Shown here: positions 1-7,293 of the stretch, piece by piece | How the letters are laid out: every line of letters begins with the position of its first letter | Numbering within the stretch: position 1 is the first letter of the stretch | NCBI GenBank assembly: GCA_965368785.1 | Contig: CBDUOG010000075.1 | Location: 1-8,963, forward strand | DNA: 8,963 nt | Source: Silanimonas sp965368785 | GTDB taxonomy: Bacteria; Pseudomonadota; Gammaproteobacteria; Xanthomonadales; Xanthomonadaceae | Direction: 5' to 3' | Program-made: the position numbers and the translations under genes | Notes under the pieces: model-generated | What the model saw: only the letters and a program-made list of their open reading frames with translations | The model's database searches: none | Told to the model about the DNA's origin: nothing

Positions 1-1406
1 ATACCTTAAGTGAAATCGCAATGCAGGCAAAAGCCGATAGCGCCGCCAGTTTGGCCCAGGCAATGATCGCCATTCAACGCGCGAATCCCGAAGCGTTTAT
101 CCAGGAAAATATCAATCTGCTCAAACGCGGTGCCGTTTTACGTATTCCGGACCGCTCGGAGTTTATGAATATCAATCGTGCTGAGGCTGCATTGATGGCG
201 CGACAACAAACCGATACATGGCGGGCTATGCGTGCACCGGTGGTACAACCGGTCGATAGCGTTGCCAGCACCCAAAGCGGCGCATCCACAACTGCCCGAA
301 CCGGCGCGCGTTTAGAAATCGTGCCGCCGCAAGCAGAAAACACACAAGCCACCAATATTCAATCCGGTGCCAGTGCCGGCGGTACGGGTCGGGATCTGCG
401 CGCCGAAGCCAGCGAGTCGGAAGAAGACCGTATCCGTCGTGAAGCCGAACTCAAAGACGTACAGGCACGCCTGAGTGAGCAAGAGCAATTAGCCGAAAAG
501 CAAAAAGAATTGCTTCAGTTACAAAATAGCCAGCTGAGCGATTTAGAGGGCGCGCTTGAAACTAACCGCACGCAGGAAACCGATACAGTCAGTGCTGGCG
601 CCGATGCACCTGCACAACCGTGGTACATGAATTTGTACATTCAACTGGGCGGAGCTGCCCTGATACTGGGTGGATTGCTGGCCCTGTTGATGCGCCGTAA
701 GTCGACACCTAAGCCGGTTGTGGCCAAAGCGCCGCGCGCGGCCATGTCGGATTTCGGTGGCTTCCCCGAAGATAAGCCTGCTGATTCGAAGCCGGTTGAA
801 TCGGTGCCTGAAGCGGACGAGCCCGAAGCCTACATCGAGCCGGAAATGCCGGAAATGCCAGAGCAGCTGGCCGATGATGAAGTACAGATAAGCTCGGATG
901 CGCAGGTGAGTTTGCGTGAGCAGCTGCAAATGGAAGTGTATGCCGAGCCGGAAAATCTTGATGCGCATCTAAACCTGCTACGTCAGATTTATCAGGAAGG
1001 CGACAACGCCGAATTTGTGAACGCCGCGCAAGCCATGTACGAGCATGTCAATGATCCGGCCGCAGCGCAGTGGCGGGAAATCGTGGTCATGGGCATGGGT
1101 GTTGCGCCGGACAATCCGTTATTCAAGCAAATCGAATGGCAGGATTCGGCAGAGTTGGAACTCAGTGACAGCGATGCCCCGGTCGAAAGTCAGCGCGCTG
1201 ACTTTAGTGATGCAGCCGATACTCAAGCTGCCGACGAGGAAATGGAAGCGATGCCCGATGACACCCGTATCGAATTGGCTAAGGCCTATATCGAGATCGG
1301 CGATCGGGACGGAGCCAAAGCCATTTTGCTTGAAGTGCTCAAAGACGGTACCGACCGGGCCAAGGCGCATGCCAACAGCTTGATGAAGGAAGTCGGCGGC
1401 GCCTGA
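1..1406 (+). CDS. fimV: FimV/HubP-type polar scaffold protein, 5'-truncated by window edge
   Basis: This is the C-terminal part of a FimV-family inner-membrane protein. Members organise the cell pole and support type IV pilus assembly and twitching. The frame is open to the left edge (TLSEIA precedes the first ATG at 21), so the true start lies outside. Numbering from that ATG: the tail of a LysM-like peptidoglycan-binding module with the family-typical ANPEAF and NINLLK...VLRIP (residues 21-43); a low-complexity Ser/Thr/Gly linker; a charged coiled coil (about 134-180); one membrane segment (about 205-224) followed by RRK; an acidic, Pro/Glu-rich cytoplasmic stretch (about 243-290); a TPR-like region (about 295-370); and the conserved FimV C-terminal TPR motif with ELAKAYIEIGD and LLEVL (418-440). 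A 9-base tandem repeat (ccggaaatg, 841-858) encodes the doubled PEM. Family assignment is firm from domain order and the C-terminal motif. Confidence 0.92.
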   Translation, partial: TLSEIAMQAKADSAASLAQAMIAIQRANPEAFIQENINLLKRGAVLRIPDRSEFMNINRAEAALMARQQTDTWRAMRAPVVQPVDSVASTQSGASTTARTGARLEIVPPQAENTQATNIQSGASAGGTGRDLRAEASESEEDRIRREAELKDVQARLSEQEQLAEKQKELLQLQNSQLSDLEGALETNRTQETDTVSAGADAPAQPWYMNLYIQLGGAALILGGLLALLMRRKSTPKPVVAKAPRAAMSDFGGFPEDKPADSKPVESVPEADEPEAYIEPEMPEMPEQLADDEVQISSDAQVSLREQLQMEVYAEPENLDAHLNLLRQIYQEGDNAEFVNAAQAMYEHVNDPAAAQWREIVVMGMGVAPDNPLFKQIEWQDSAELELSDSDAPVESQRADFSDAADTQAADEEMEAMPDDTRIELAKAYIEIGDRDGAKAILLEVLKDGTDRAKAHANSLMKEVGGA

Positions 1407-1428
1407 TCGCGCCGCTGTCGTTTCATTT
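1396..1428 (+). terminator. Candidate terminator/attenuator hairpin at the fimV stop
   Basis: Arms gcggcgc (1396-1402) and gcgccgc (1409-1415) pair perfectly around a 6-nt loop containing the fimV stop codon. A G-U and a C-G pair can extend the stem. The following bases, tgtcgtttcattt, are T-rich but interrupted, so this is a weak intrinsic terminator at best. It may lower read-through from fimV into the truA-trp genes. No convincing promoter was found after it. Confidence 0.4.
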
Positions 1429-1429
1429 A

Positions 1430-2215
1430 ATGCGGTACGCGATGGGTATTGAGTACGAGGGCTCCGGCTTCCAGGGTTGGCAGCGCTTGACCCATGCACC
1501 CAGCGTGCAAGGCGTGGTGGAAGAGGCGCTGTCGTTTGTCGCCGATCACAACGTATTGGTGACTTGTTCGGGCCGTACCGATTCGGGTGTGCACGCCTTA
1601 GCTCAGGTCATCCACTTTGATGTTGATTCCAATCGCACCGAGTACTCGCTGCGGCAGGGCGCTAATTCGCGCCTTCCGGAAACGGTTTCTGCGCTGTGGT
1701 GCCAGCAAGTTCCGGATGAATTTAATGCACGCTTCAGTGCACGGGCCCGGCGCTATCGCTATCGCATTTTGAATCGACGCGTACGCCCGGCTTTTATGCA
1801 TAACTATCTGAGTTGGGAGCGCGCGCCGCTGGATGCTGAAGCGATGCATCGCGGAGCGCAATTCCTGCTGGGCGAGCACGACTTCTCCAGCTTCCGTTCT
1901 TCCCAGTGTCAGGCTCATCATCCGCGACGTGAAGTGCAGGCGATTCGCGTGTGGCGAGAGGATGATGTCGTCACCATGGAAATACAGGCCAATGCCTTTT
2001 TGCATCATATGGTGCGCAATATTATCGGTAGTTTGGTTCCCATTGGCTTGGGCGAGCAGCCCGAGCGCTGGATGGGCGAAGTACTAGCCGCGCACGATCG
2101 GACTGCTGCGGGCCCCACGGCAGCGCCTGATGGCCTAATTTTTCTCGGGCCGCTATACCCAGCTGAATGGAAACTTCCTGAATTCGTCACCCTGAGTACA
2201 CCCGATTGCGCCTAA
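1430..2215 (+). CDS. truA: tRNA pseudouridine(38-40) synthase TruA
   Basis: The enzyme converts uridines 38-40 in the anticodon stem-loop of tRNAs to pseudouridine, in the cytoplasm. The 261-residue product has the usual family length. It opens with the typical GIEYEGSGFQGWQR (6-19). The catalytic aspartate is D51 in GRTDSGVHA (48-56), and the active-site tyrosine is Y109 in ARRYRYR; their spacing matches D60/Y118 of the E. coli enzyme. The C-terminal half carries FLLGEHDFSSFR and the HHMVRNIIG segment of the second half-domain. The ATG at 1430 is chosen because family proteins begin just before this motif, but no Shine-Dalgarno sequence precedes it; the upstream bases are the tail of the fimV hairpin. 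It lies 23 nt after fimV and 9 nt before trpF, as in other gammaproteobacteria. Identification is firm. Confidence 0.97.
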   Translation: MRYAMGIEYEGSGFQGWQRLTHAPSVQGVVEEALSFVADHNVLVTCSGRTDSGVHALAQVIHFDVDSNRTEYSLRQGANSRLPETVSALWCQQVPDEFNARFSARARRYRYRILNRRVRPAFMHNYLSWERAPLDAEAMHRGAQFLLGEHDFSSFRSSQCQAHHPRREVQAIRVWREDDVVTMEIQANAFLHHMVRNIIGSLVPIGLGEQPERWMGEVLAAHDRTAAGPTAAPDGLIFLGPLYPAEWKLPEFVTLSTPDCA

Positions 2216-2223
2216 AATAGGCG
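2209..2223 (+). promoter_or_regulatory. Small hairpin spanning the truA stop and trpF initiation region
   Basis: The arms cgccta (2209-2214) and taggcg (2218-2223) are perfect inverted repeats around an AAA loop. The structure contains the truA stop codon and ends two bases before the trpF ATG, covering the only purine-rich bases that could serve as its ribosome binding site. Ribosomes finishing truA would melt it, which suggests translational coupling. The function is inferred from position only. Confidence 0.3.
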
Positions 2224-2224
2224 G

Positions 2225-2854
2225 ATGCGAACTCGAGTTAAATTTTGCGGGATGACCCGCCCCGGCGATGTGCGTCTGGCCTGTGAATTGGGCATTGATG
2301 CGCTGGGCTTTGTTTTTGCCGAGCAAAGCCGCCGCTATGTCAGTGCTGATACCGCCGCCGAATTACGCCGTGCGGTCGGCCCATTTGTCCACGTGGTTGC
2401 GCTGTTTATGAATAATAAGCCGCGCGAGGTCGAGCACGTGCTGCGTGTGCTCAAGCCGCACATGCTGCAGTTTCACGGCGATGAGTCGGAATCCGAATGT
2501 AATCGTTACGGTGTGCCGTATATGAAATCACTGCCAATGGCCGAAGGCGTCGAAGCGGTTGAGCGCCTGGCGGCACAATTTCCCAGCGCCCAGTCGTTCT
2601 TGCTCGATTCCAATGCCAAAGGCCAAGCCGGCGGAACCGGCAAGTCGTTTGATTGGTCCAAATTGCCGCGTTTGCACCGGCCGTTTTTGCTTGCCGGCGG
2701 ATTGACCGCGGAAAATGTCCGCGAGGCAATCCGGGTGGCTAATCCCATGGGCGTGGATGCCAGCAGCGGTATCGAACTGAGCCCGGGCATTAAAGACGGC
2801 GCCAAGATGCACAAGTTTATTTTTGAGGTTAGCCAAGCCCATGCCCAAGATTGA
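2225..2854 (+). CDS. trpF: Phosphoribosylanthranilate isomerase TrpF
   Basis: TrpF catalyses the Amadori rearrangement of N-(5-phosphoribosyl)anthranilate to CdRP, the third step of tryptophan synthesis. The 209-residue product is a single TIM barrel of normal monofunctional length. The general-base cysteine is C8 in RVKFCGMTR, and the general-acid aspartate is D128 in FLLDSNAKG. The barrel also shows LGFVF (27-31), LQFHGDE (81-87), GGTGKSFDW (136-144) and the phosphate-binding elements LLAGGLTAENV (155-165) and GVDASSGIE (176-184). The ATG at 2225 puts the catalytic Cys at the usual position. A separate Shine-Dalgarno is lacking, because aggcgg abuts the start. The gene begins 9 nt after truA and its last 14 bases overlap trpB. 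TrpC is not fused to it, unlike in enteric bacteria. Confidence 0.97.
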   Translation: MRTRVKFCGMTRPGDVRLACELGIDALGFVFAEQSRRYVSADTAAELRRAVGPFVHVVALFMNNKPREVEHVLRVLKPHMLQFHGDESESECNRYGVPYMKSLPMAEGVEAVERLAAQFPSAQSFLLDSNAKGQAGGTGKSFDWSKLPRLHRPFLLAGGLTAENVREAIRVANPMGVDASSGIELSPGIKDGAKMHKFIFEVSQAHAQD

Positions 2855-4052
2855 GGATTTTTATCAATTTCCGGATGCGCGCGGTTACTTCGGTCAATTC
2901 GGTGGCACCTTTGTTTCCGAAACCCTGATCCGGCCGCTAGCTGAGCTCGATGCGGCGTATGCGAAATTCAAAAACGACCCGCAGTTTATTGCTGAGCTCA
3001 GCGCTGATCTGAAGCATTACGTCGGTCGGCCCAGCCCAATTTATTTTGCCGAAGGCTTAAGTAAGTATGTGGGCGGCGCGAATATCCTGCTCAAGCGCGA
3101 GGATCTGAACCACACCGGCGCACACAAAATTAATAACACCGTGGGTCAGGCGCTGTTAGCCAAACGCATGGGTAAGACCCGGATCATCGCTGAAACCGGC
3201 GCGGGCCAACACGGCGTGGCATCGGCTACGGTAGCCGCACGCTTAGGCCTTGAATGCGTGGTGTACATGGGTGCCACCGACATTGAGCGGCAGGCACCCA
3301 ATGTGTTCCGGATGAAATTACTGGGCGCCAAAGTCGTACCGGTCACCAGCGGTTCGCAGACGCTTAAAGATGCGCTCAACGAAGCGATGCGCGACTGGGT
3401 CAGCAATGTCGAAAATACGTTCTACATTATTGGTACCGTGGCTGGCCCACATCCGTACCCGATGATGGTGCGCGACTTCAACTCGGTCGTCGGCATCGAA
3501 GCGCGCGCGCAGATGATTGAAGACCACGGCGGCTTGCCCGATGCGATTGTCGCGTGTGTGGGTGGCGGCAGTAATGCCATTGGTTTATTTCACGCATTTC
3601 TCAATGATTCCAATGTCGCCATTTACGGCGCAGAAGCTGCAGGCGACGGTATTGAAACCGGGCGGCATGCAGCATCGCTTGCCGCGGGTCGGCCCGGCGT
3701 GTTGCATGGGAATCGAACGTATTTATTGTGCGACGACGATGGTCAGATTGTCGAAACCCATTCCATCTCCGCCGGCTTGGATTATCCGGGTGTTGGCCCG
3801 GAACACGCGTTTTTGAAAGACAGCGGCCGCGCAAATTACGCCGGTATCACTGACAGCGAAGCGATGGACGCGTTTCATCTGCTGTCGCGTTGTGAGGGTA
3901 TTCTCGCCGCGCTCGAGTCCAGCCATGCGGTGGCGCAGGGCATCAAGATCGCTCGCGAATTAGGCAAAGGCAAAAACGTGCTGGTGAATTTATCCGGCCG
4001 CGGCGACAAAGATATTTTCACCATTGCCGCGCGCGAAGGAATTACATTGTGA
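2841..4052 (+). CDS. trpB: Tryptophan synthase beta subunit TrpB
   Basis: The PLP-dependent beta subunit condenses indole with L-serine to tryptophan in the alpha2-beta2 complex with TrpA. The 403-residue product is full length. The PLP lysine is K96 in NHTGAHKINN. The catalytic glutamate is E118 in AETGAGQHG, with spacing identical to K87/E109 of the Salmonella enzyme. The cofactor phosphate loop is GGGSNA (241-246), CEGI lies at 351-354, and LSGRGDKD (384-391) carries the serine near the PLP pyridine nitrogen. The frame is open from a TTG at 2823, but the ATG at 2841 is preferred: it gives the family N-terminus (DARGYFGQFGGTFVSETL) and has gagg 12 nt upstream. The gene overlaps trpF by 14 nt and trpA by 4 nt, so the three trp genes are probably translationally coupled. 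Identification is certain. Confidence 0.98.
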   Translation: MPKIEDFYQFPDARGYFGQFGGTFVSETLIRPLAELDAAYAKFKNDPQFIAELSADLKHYVGRPSPIYFAEGLSKYVGGANILLKREDLNHTGAHKINNTVGQALLAKRMGKTRIIAETGAGQHGVASATVAARLGLECVVYMGATDIERQAPNVFRMKLLGAKVVPVTSGSQTLKDALNEAMRDWVSNVENTFYIIGTVAGPHPYPMMVRDFNSVVGIEARAQMIEDHGGLPDAIVACVGGGSNAIGLFHAFLNDSNVAIYGAEAAGDGIETGRHAASLAAGRPGVLHGNRTYLLCDDDGQIVETHSISAGLDYPGVGPEHAFLKDSGRANYAGITDSEAMDAFHLLSRCEGILAALESSHAVAQGIKIARELGKGKNVLVNLSGRGDKDIFTIAAREGITL

Positions 4053-4846
4053 GTTCACGTATCGCGGCGTGCTTTGCCCGGCTAAAGGCCGATCAGAAAA
4101 AAGCGCTGGTGCCGTTTGTGACGGCGGGTGATCCGGCCAATGTGTCGGTCAGCGATTTAATGCATGCTCTAGTCGCTGGCGGCGCCGACATCATTGAACT
4201 CGGTGTGCCGTTTTCGGACCCGATGGCCGATGGACCGGTGATCCAGCGCAGTTCGGAGCGCGCATTGGCACGCAAGGTGGGGTTAACCCATATTTTCGAA
4301 CACGTTAAGACGTTTCGCAGCACCGACGCTACAACACCGGTGGTGCTGATGGGTTATTTGAACCCCATCGAAATTCGCGGCGTGCAGCGATTTGCCCAAG
4401 AAGCCAAAGCTGCCGGTGTTGATGCGGTGTTGCTGGTCGACTTACCCGCCGAGGAGGCGCACGACATCCGCAACGCGTTCGCCGCAGAGCAACTGGATTT
4501 GATCAGTTTGCTGTCGCCGACCACCAGCGATGCGCGCATCACGCACGCGCTGGCGCACTCAACCGGGTATATCTATTACGTGAGCTATGCCGGTGTCACC
4601 GGTGGCGCACAGTCACAGCAAAGTCCGATTAGCGAGCGGGTTCAGGCCCTTCGCGCACAGACGATGGTTCCCGTATTGGTGGGCTTTGGAATCAAGGACG
4701 CAGCGTCGGCAAAAGCCATGGGCGCGTGCAGCGATGGCATCATTGTCGGCAGCGCACTGGTTGAAAAGTTGGCAGACGCCGCTGATCCGTGCACAGTAGC
4801 CACAGAGTTTATGCGCGAGCTTCGCGCCGGATTGGATCAAGCTTAA
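4049..4846 (+). CDS. trpA: Tryptophan synthase alpha subunit TrpA
   Basis: The alpha subunit cleaves indole-3-glycerol phosphate to indole and glyceraldehyde-3-phosphate, and channels indole to TrpB. The 265-residue TIM barrel has the normal length. Catalytic residues E50 and D61 lie in IIELGVPFSDPMADGP (48-63), equivalent to E49/D60 of the E. coli enzyme. Loop 6 is YVSYAGVTGG (177-186). Phosphate-binding elements are GFGI (212-215) and GSALV (234-238). The start is a GTG at 4049, overlapping the trpB stop as GTGA. A good Shine-Dalgarno, gaagga (4035-4040), sits 8 nt upstream inside trpB, which settles the start. The stop is 2 nt before the next ATG. The adjacent, overlapping trpB-trpA pair suits equimolar synthesis of the two subunits. 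Confidence 0.98.
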   Translation: MSSRIAACFARLKADQKKALVPFVTAGDPANVSVSDLMHALVAGGADIIELGVPFSDPMADGPVIQRSSERALARKVGLTHIFEHVKTFRSTDATTPVVLMGYLNPIEIRGVQRFAQEAKAAGVDAVLLVDLPAEEAHDIRNAFAAEQLDLISLLSPTTSDARITHALAHSTGYIYYVSYAGVTGGAQSQQSPISERVQALRAQTMVPVLVGFGIKDAASAKAMGACSDGIIVGSALVEKLADAADPCTVATEFMRELRAGLDQA

Positions 4847-4848
4847 TC

Positions 4849-5562
4849 ATGCGGGCAAATAAGTATTTAAGTGAGTCGGGCTTTTGTTCGCGGCGCGAAG
4901 GCGACCGCTTGATCAAAGAGCGCCGGGTCACCATCAATGGCGTGCCGGCACGGGTTGGCTCGGAAGTGGGCGAGGGCGATAAAGTGTGTGTCGATGGCAA
5001 TGTCGTCTCGGCCCGTCGCGAAGCTCCCGGTAAGCGCCAGCACACGTATATAGCCTTGTACAAACCGGTCGGCGTCACCTGCACGACCGATTCAAGTATC
5101 AAAGATAATATCGTCGATTTTGTCGGCCACGAGCAGCGGATTTTTCCGATTGGCCGTTTGGATAGAGACTCCGAGGGTTTGATTCTACTGACCAGCAACG
5201 GCGATATCGTCAATGAAATTCTGCGCGCTGAAAACGCCAAAGAAAAAGAATATCTGGTCAACGTGAATCATCCGGTGACCGATGAATTTGTTCGGGGCAT
5301 GGCCCGCGGCGTACAAATCCGCAGCGGCGTCACCAAGCCGTGCAAAGTGAGCAAGATTGGCCGTCACGGTTTTCGCATTGTATTGACCCAGGGGCTCAAT
5401 CGACAGATTCGCTTGATGGCCGCCGAGTTTGGTTATCGGGTAAAAACCCTGCTGCGCGTGCGCATCGTCAATATTAAGCTCGGGCATCTTAAGCCCGGCC
5501 AATGGCGAAATTTAAACGATACCGAACTCAGCGGCTTGCTGCCGAATCGGGAGCGCTGGTAA
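4849..5562 (+). CDS. rluF: 23S rRNA pseudouridine synthase, RluF type (RsuA/RluB/E/F family)
   Basis: This enzyme isomerises uridine to pseudouridine in large-subunit rRNA; E. coli RluF modifies U2604. The 237-residue product has an N-terminal S4 RNA-binding domain (about 2-50, with NKYLSESGFCSRREGDRLI) followed by the RsuA-type catalytic domain. Catalytic D105 lies in PIGRLDRDSEGL. Further family motifs are YKPVGVTCTT (71-80), KEKEYLV (131-137) and QGLNRQIRLM (181-190). The details NIVDFV, FPIGRLD and GLNRQIR resemble E. coli RluF more than RluB or RluE as I recall them, but it lacks RluF's long basic C-terminal tail. The frame is open back into trpA; the ATG at 4849 is chosen because it places the S4 motif at the N-terminus. 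There is no strong Shine-Dalgarno, and the 2-nt gap after trpA suggests coupling. The exact target uridine is uncertain; RluB/E-like activity is the alternative. Confidence 0.86.
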   Translation: MRANKYLSESGFCSRREGDRLIKERRVTINGVPARVGSEVGEGDKVCVDGNVVSARREAPGKRQHTYIALYKPVGVTCTTDSSIKDNIVDFVGHEQRIFPIGRLDRDSEGLILLTSNGDIVNEILRAENAKEKEYLVNVNHPVTDEFVRGMARGVQIRSGVTKPCKVSKIGRHGFRIVLTQGLNRQIRLMAAEFGYRVKTLLRVRIVNIKLGHLKPGQWRNLNDTELSGLLPNRERW

Positions 5563-6386
5563 TGCGCGTTCCGGTGCTGACGTATCACGCCGGAATCATC
5601 AGCAGTGATGCGTACGCCGGCAATGATCATATTGCCTTGGCCGCCGATTTAGAACTTATCGATAGTCTGGGCTTTCGCATTGTTCCATTGCAGTGGGTGG
5701 TCGAGCAGTTGCTCGGCGAAGCCGATCGCGACCTGCGCCATTGTGTGGCCTTAAGCTGCGATGACGGAACCGATTTCGAAATTAAATCTTTGGAGTTTCC
5801 GCCGTTTGGAATACAGCCGGGTTTTTTGCCGATCTTGCGCGAGTTTCAGCAACATCGGCCGACTCAAACCGACGTGCATATGACCAGTTTCGTAATCGCC
5901 AGCGCGGTGGCGCGGGTTGAGCTCGATCAAAAGTGTCTGCAGGGCAAAGGCCAGATTGGCAGTGATTGGTGGAGCGATCCGTTAATCCGTAAAAATATCG
6001 GCATAGGTAATCACAGTTGGGACCATAATCACCCCGAGATAAGTAGTGAGGCACCCGATGGGATGTTGCGCGGCGATTTTTATCAGGTCAATAATCTAAG
6101 CCGTGCCGATTTTGAAATTGCCCAGGCGCAGCAGGAATTCGATGCGCAGTTGGGGCACGGTGCAGTGAGTCTGTTTGCCTACCCCTACGGTCAGGCCAAT
6201 GACTATTTAGTCGGTGAGTATTTCCCGCAGTACGGTGCCCAGCTGGGAATCAAAGCGGCCTTCGTGGAAGGCGGTACGCCGGTATTGATGCAATCGAGTC
6301 GATGGGCATTGCCACGCTATATTTGCCAGAAGCATTGGGACAGTACTCAGGGCCTGCGCGCAATATTAGCTGAGTACATCGAGTAA
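5562..6386 (+). CDS. NodB-type polysaccharide deacetylase-like protein, no signal peptide
   Basis: This is probably a metal-dependent carbohydrate esterase 4 (NodB-fold) protein; family members remove acetyl groups from N-acetylated sugars. The 274-residue product begins with the usual strand VPVLTYHAG. Motif 1 is CDDG (66-69, normally F/S-DDG). Motif 2 is GNHSWDHNHPEIS, with likely metal ligands H151 and H155 and two extra residues before the proline. Motif 3 is AYPYG (206-210). The last strand is RWALPRY (247-253). The motif 1-2 distance of about 85 residues is long for the family. No signal peptide or membrane segment is visible, so it appears cytoplasmic, unlike secreted deacetylases. The start is the ATG in TAATG overlapping the rluF stop by 1 nt, with gggag 8 nt upstream; a longer frame from 5502 would run inside rluF. 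The substrate is unknown, and a non-deacetylase role is possible. Confidence 0.75.
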   Translation: MRVPVLTYHAGIISSDAYAGNDHIALAADLELIDSLGFRIVPLQWVVEQLLGEADRDLRHCVALSCDDGTDFEIKSLEFPPFGIQPGFLPILREFQQHRPTQTDVHMTSFVIASAVARVELDQKCLQGKGQIGSDWWSDPLIRKNIGIGNHSWDHNHPEISSEAPDGMLRGDFYQVNNLSRADFEIAQAQQEFDAQLGHGAVSLFAYPYGQANDYLVGEYFPQYGAQLGIKAAFVEGGTPVLMQSSRWALPRYICQKHWDSTQGLRAILAEYIE

Positions 6387-6391
6387 GCGCT

Positions 6392-7171
6392 GTGTTTGCC
6401 GCACTCAAAAGAGGATTGCTGACCATCTTTATCGCCGCATTGGTTGTTTACTCCGCGGTTGTTGCCATGGCGTATTTTAATCAGCGCAATATGCTGTATT
6501 TTCCGGTACGCCATGCGGCTGTTCCGGGCAATCAATCACTGGAGCGCGAGGATGGAGTCAGCGTAAAAGTTAACGCGCTGGTCCGCCCCGGCACGCAAGC
6601 ATTAATTTACTTTGGCGGTAACGGCGAAGACGTCTCGTACAATTTGCAACCACTGTCCGACACGTTTGCCTGCCACAGTATTTATCTGATGCACTATCGC
6701 GGTTACGGCGGCAGCGGCGGGCGTCCGAATGAAGCAGACATCCAGTCCGACGCCCTGGCATTGTTTGATCAGATCAAAGCGAAACATCCCAGCATCACGC
6801 TGATCGGCCGCAGCCTGGGCAGTGGTGTGGCCACGTATGTTGCCAGTCAACGCCCGGTTCAGCGCCTGGTGTTGGTTACCCCGTTCGATAGCATCGTGCG
6901 CCTCGGTCAGCGGCATTACCCCTATCTGCCCGTAGATTGGCTCAGCCGCGAGCGTTACGAGTCGTGGCGCTATGCGCCCGACATTACGGCGCCAACCTTG
7001 GTGTTGATTGCCGGGAATGATCGAATCGTGCCGCGTGTGCACAGCGAGGCGCTGATCCAATCATTTGCAACGGGCACGGTTGAGCATATCGTGCTGGACG
7101 GTGTGGGGCATAACTCGATTTCGGCCAATCCGCAGTACTACGCCTTGCTCGCTAAGCCGCATTCCGACTGA
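6392..7171 (+). CDS. Membrane-anchored alpha/beta hydrolase (YfhR/BEM46/ABHD-like)
   Basis: This is a serine hydrolase of the alpha/beta fold with an N-terminal membrane anchor; the substrate is unknown. The 259-residue product has KR then a hydrophobic segment (about 9-28), then QRNMLYFP (31-38), typical of the ABHD12/13-BEM46-YfhR group. The oxyanion-side strand is LIYFGGNGED (71-80), and HYRGYGGSGG lies at 101-110. The nucleophile is S141 in GRSLGSG, the acid is D210 in AGNDRIVP, and the base is H240 in GVGHNS, so the triad is complete. The GTG start at 6392 is preferred to the ATG at residue 26 because the later start would cut the membrane segment; the Shine-Dalgarno is weak. The gene begins 5 nt after the deacetylase gene, so the two are probably co-expressed. 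Placement of the catalytic domain outside the cytoplasmic membrane is inferred from the anchor, not shown. Confidence 0.82.
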   Translation: MFAALKRGLLTIFIAALVVYSAVVAMAYFNQRNMLYFPVRHAAVPGNQSLEREDGVSVKVNALVRPGTQALIYFGGNGEDVSYNLQPLSDTFACHSIYLMHYRGYGGSGGRPNEADIQSDALALFDQIKAKHPSITLIGRSLGSGVATYVASQRPVQRLVLVTPFDSIVRLGQRHYPYLPVDWLSRERYESWRYAPDITAPTLVLIAGNDRIVPRVHSEALIQSFATGTVEHIVLDGVGHNSISANPQYYALLAKPHSD

Positions 7172-7293
7172 GCTGCAAACGAGCGACAGTATTGAGCCTG
7201 TTGCACCGTTCGACCCATGGTACTTGCGATGCACGGCTAATTGCGCTGAACTAAGGGTCAGGAAGCACAGTGCATGGATCGACAGATCGAAAC

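Noticed and set aside
543..968. A 141-codon minus-strand open frame across fimV.
   Set aside because: It lies antisense to a clearly recognised FimV region, shows no family motifs and has an atypical His/Arg-rich composition, so it is a shadow.
2213..2218. taaaat as a possible -10 element for a trpF promoter.
   Set aside because: No acceptable -35 sequence lies 16-18 bases upstream, and the bases are explained by the truA stop and hairpin loop.
4809..5261. A 150-codon minus-strand frame opposite trpA/rluF.
   Set aside because: It covers the S4 and catalytic motifs of rluF in antisense and has no recognisable features of its own.
6602..7060. A 152-codon minus-strand frame opposite the alpha/beta hydrolase.
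   Set aside because: The + strand has a complete catalytic triad and family motifs; the antisense product shows no motif and no start signal.
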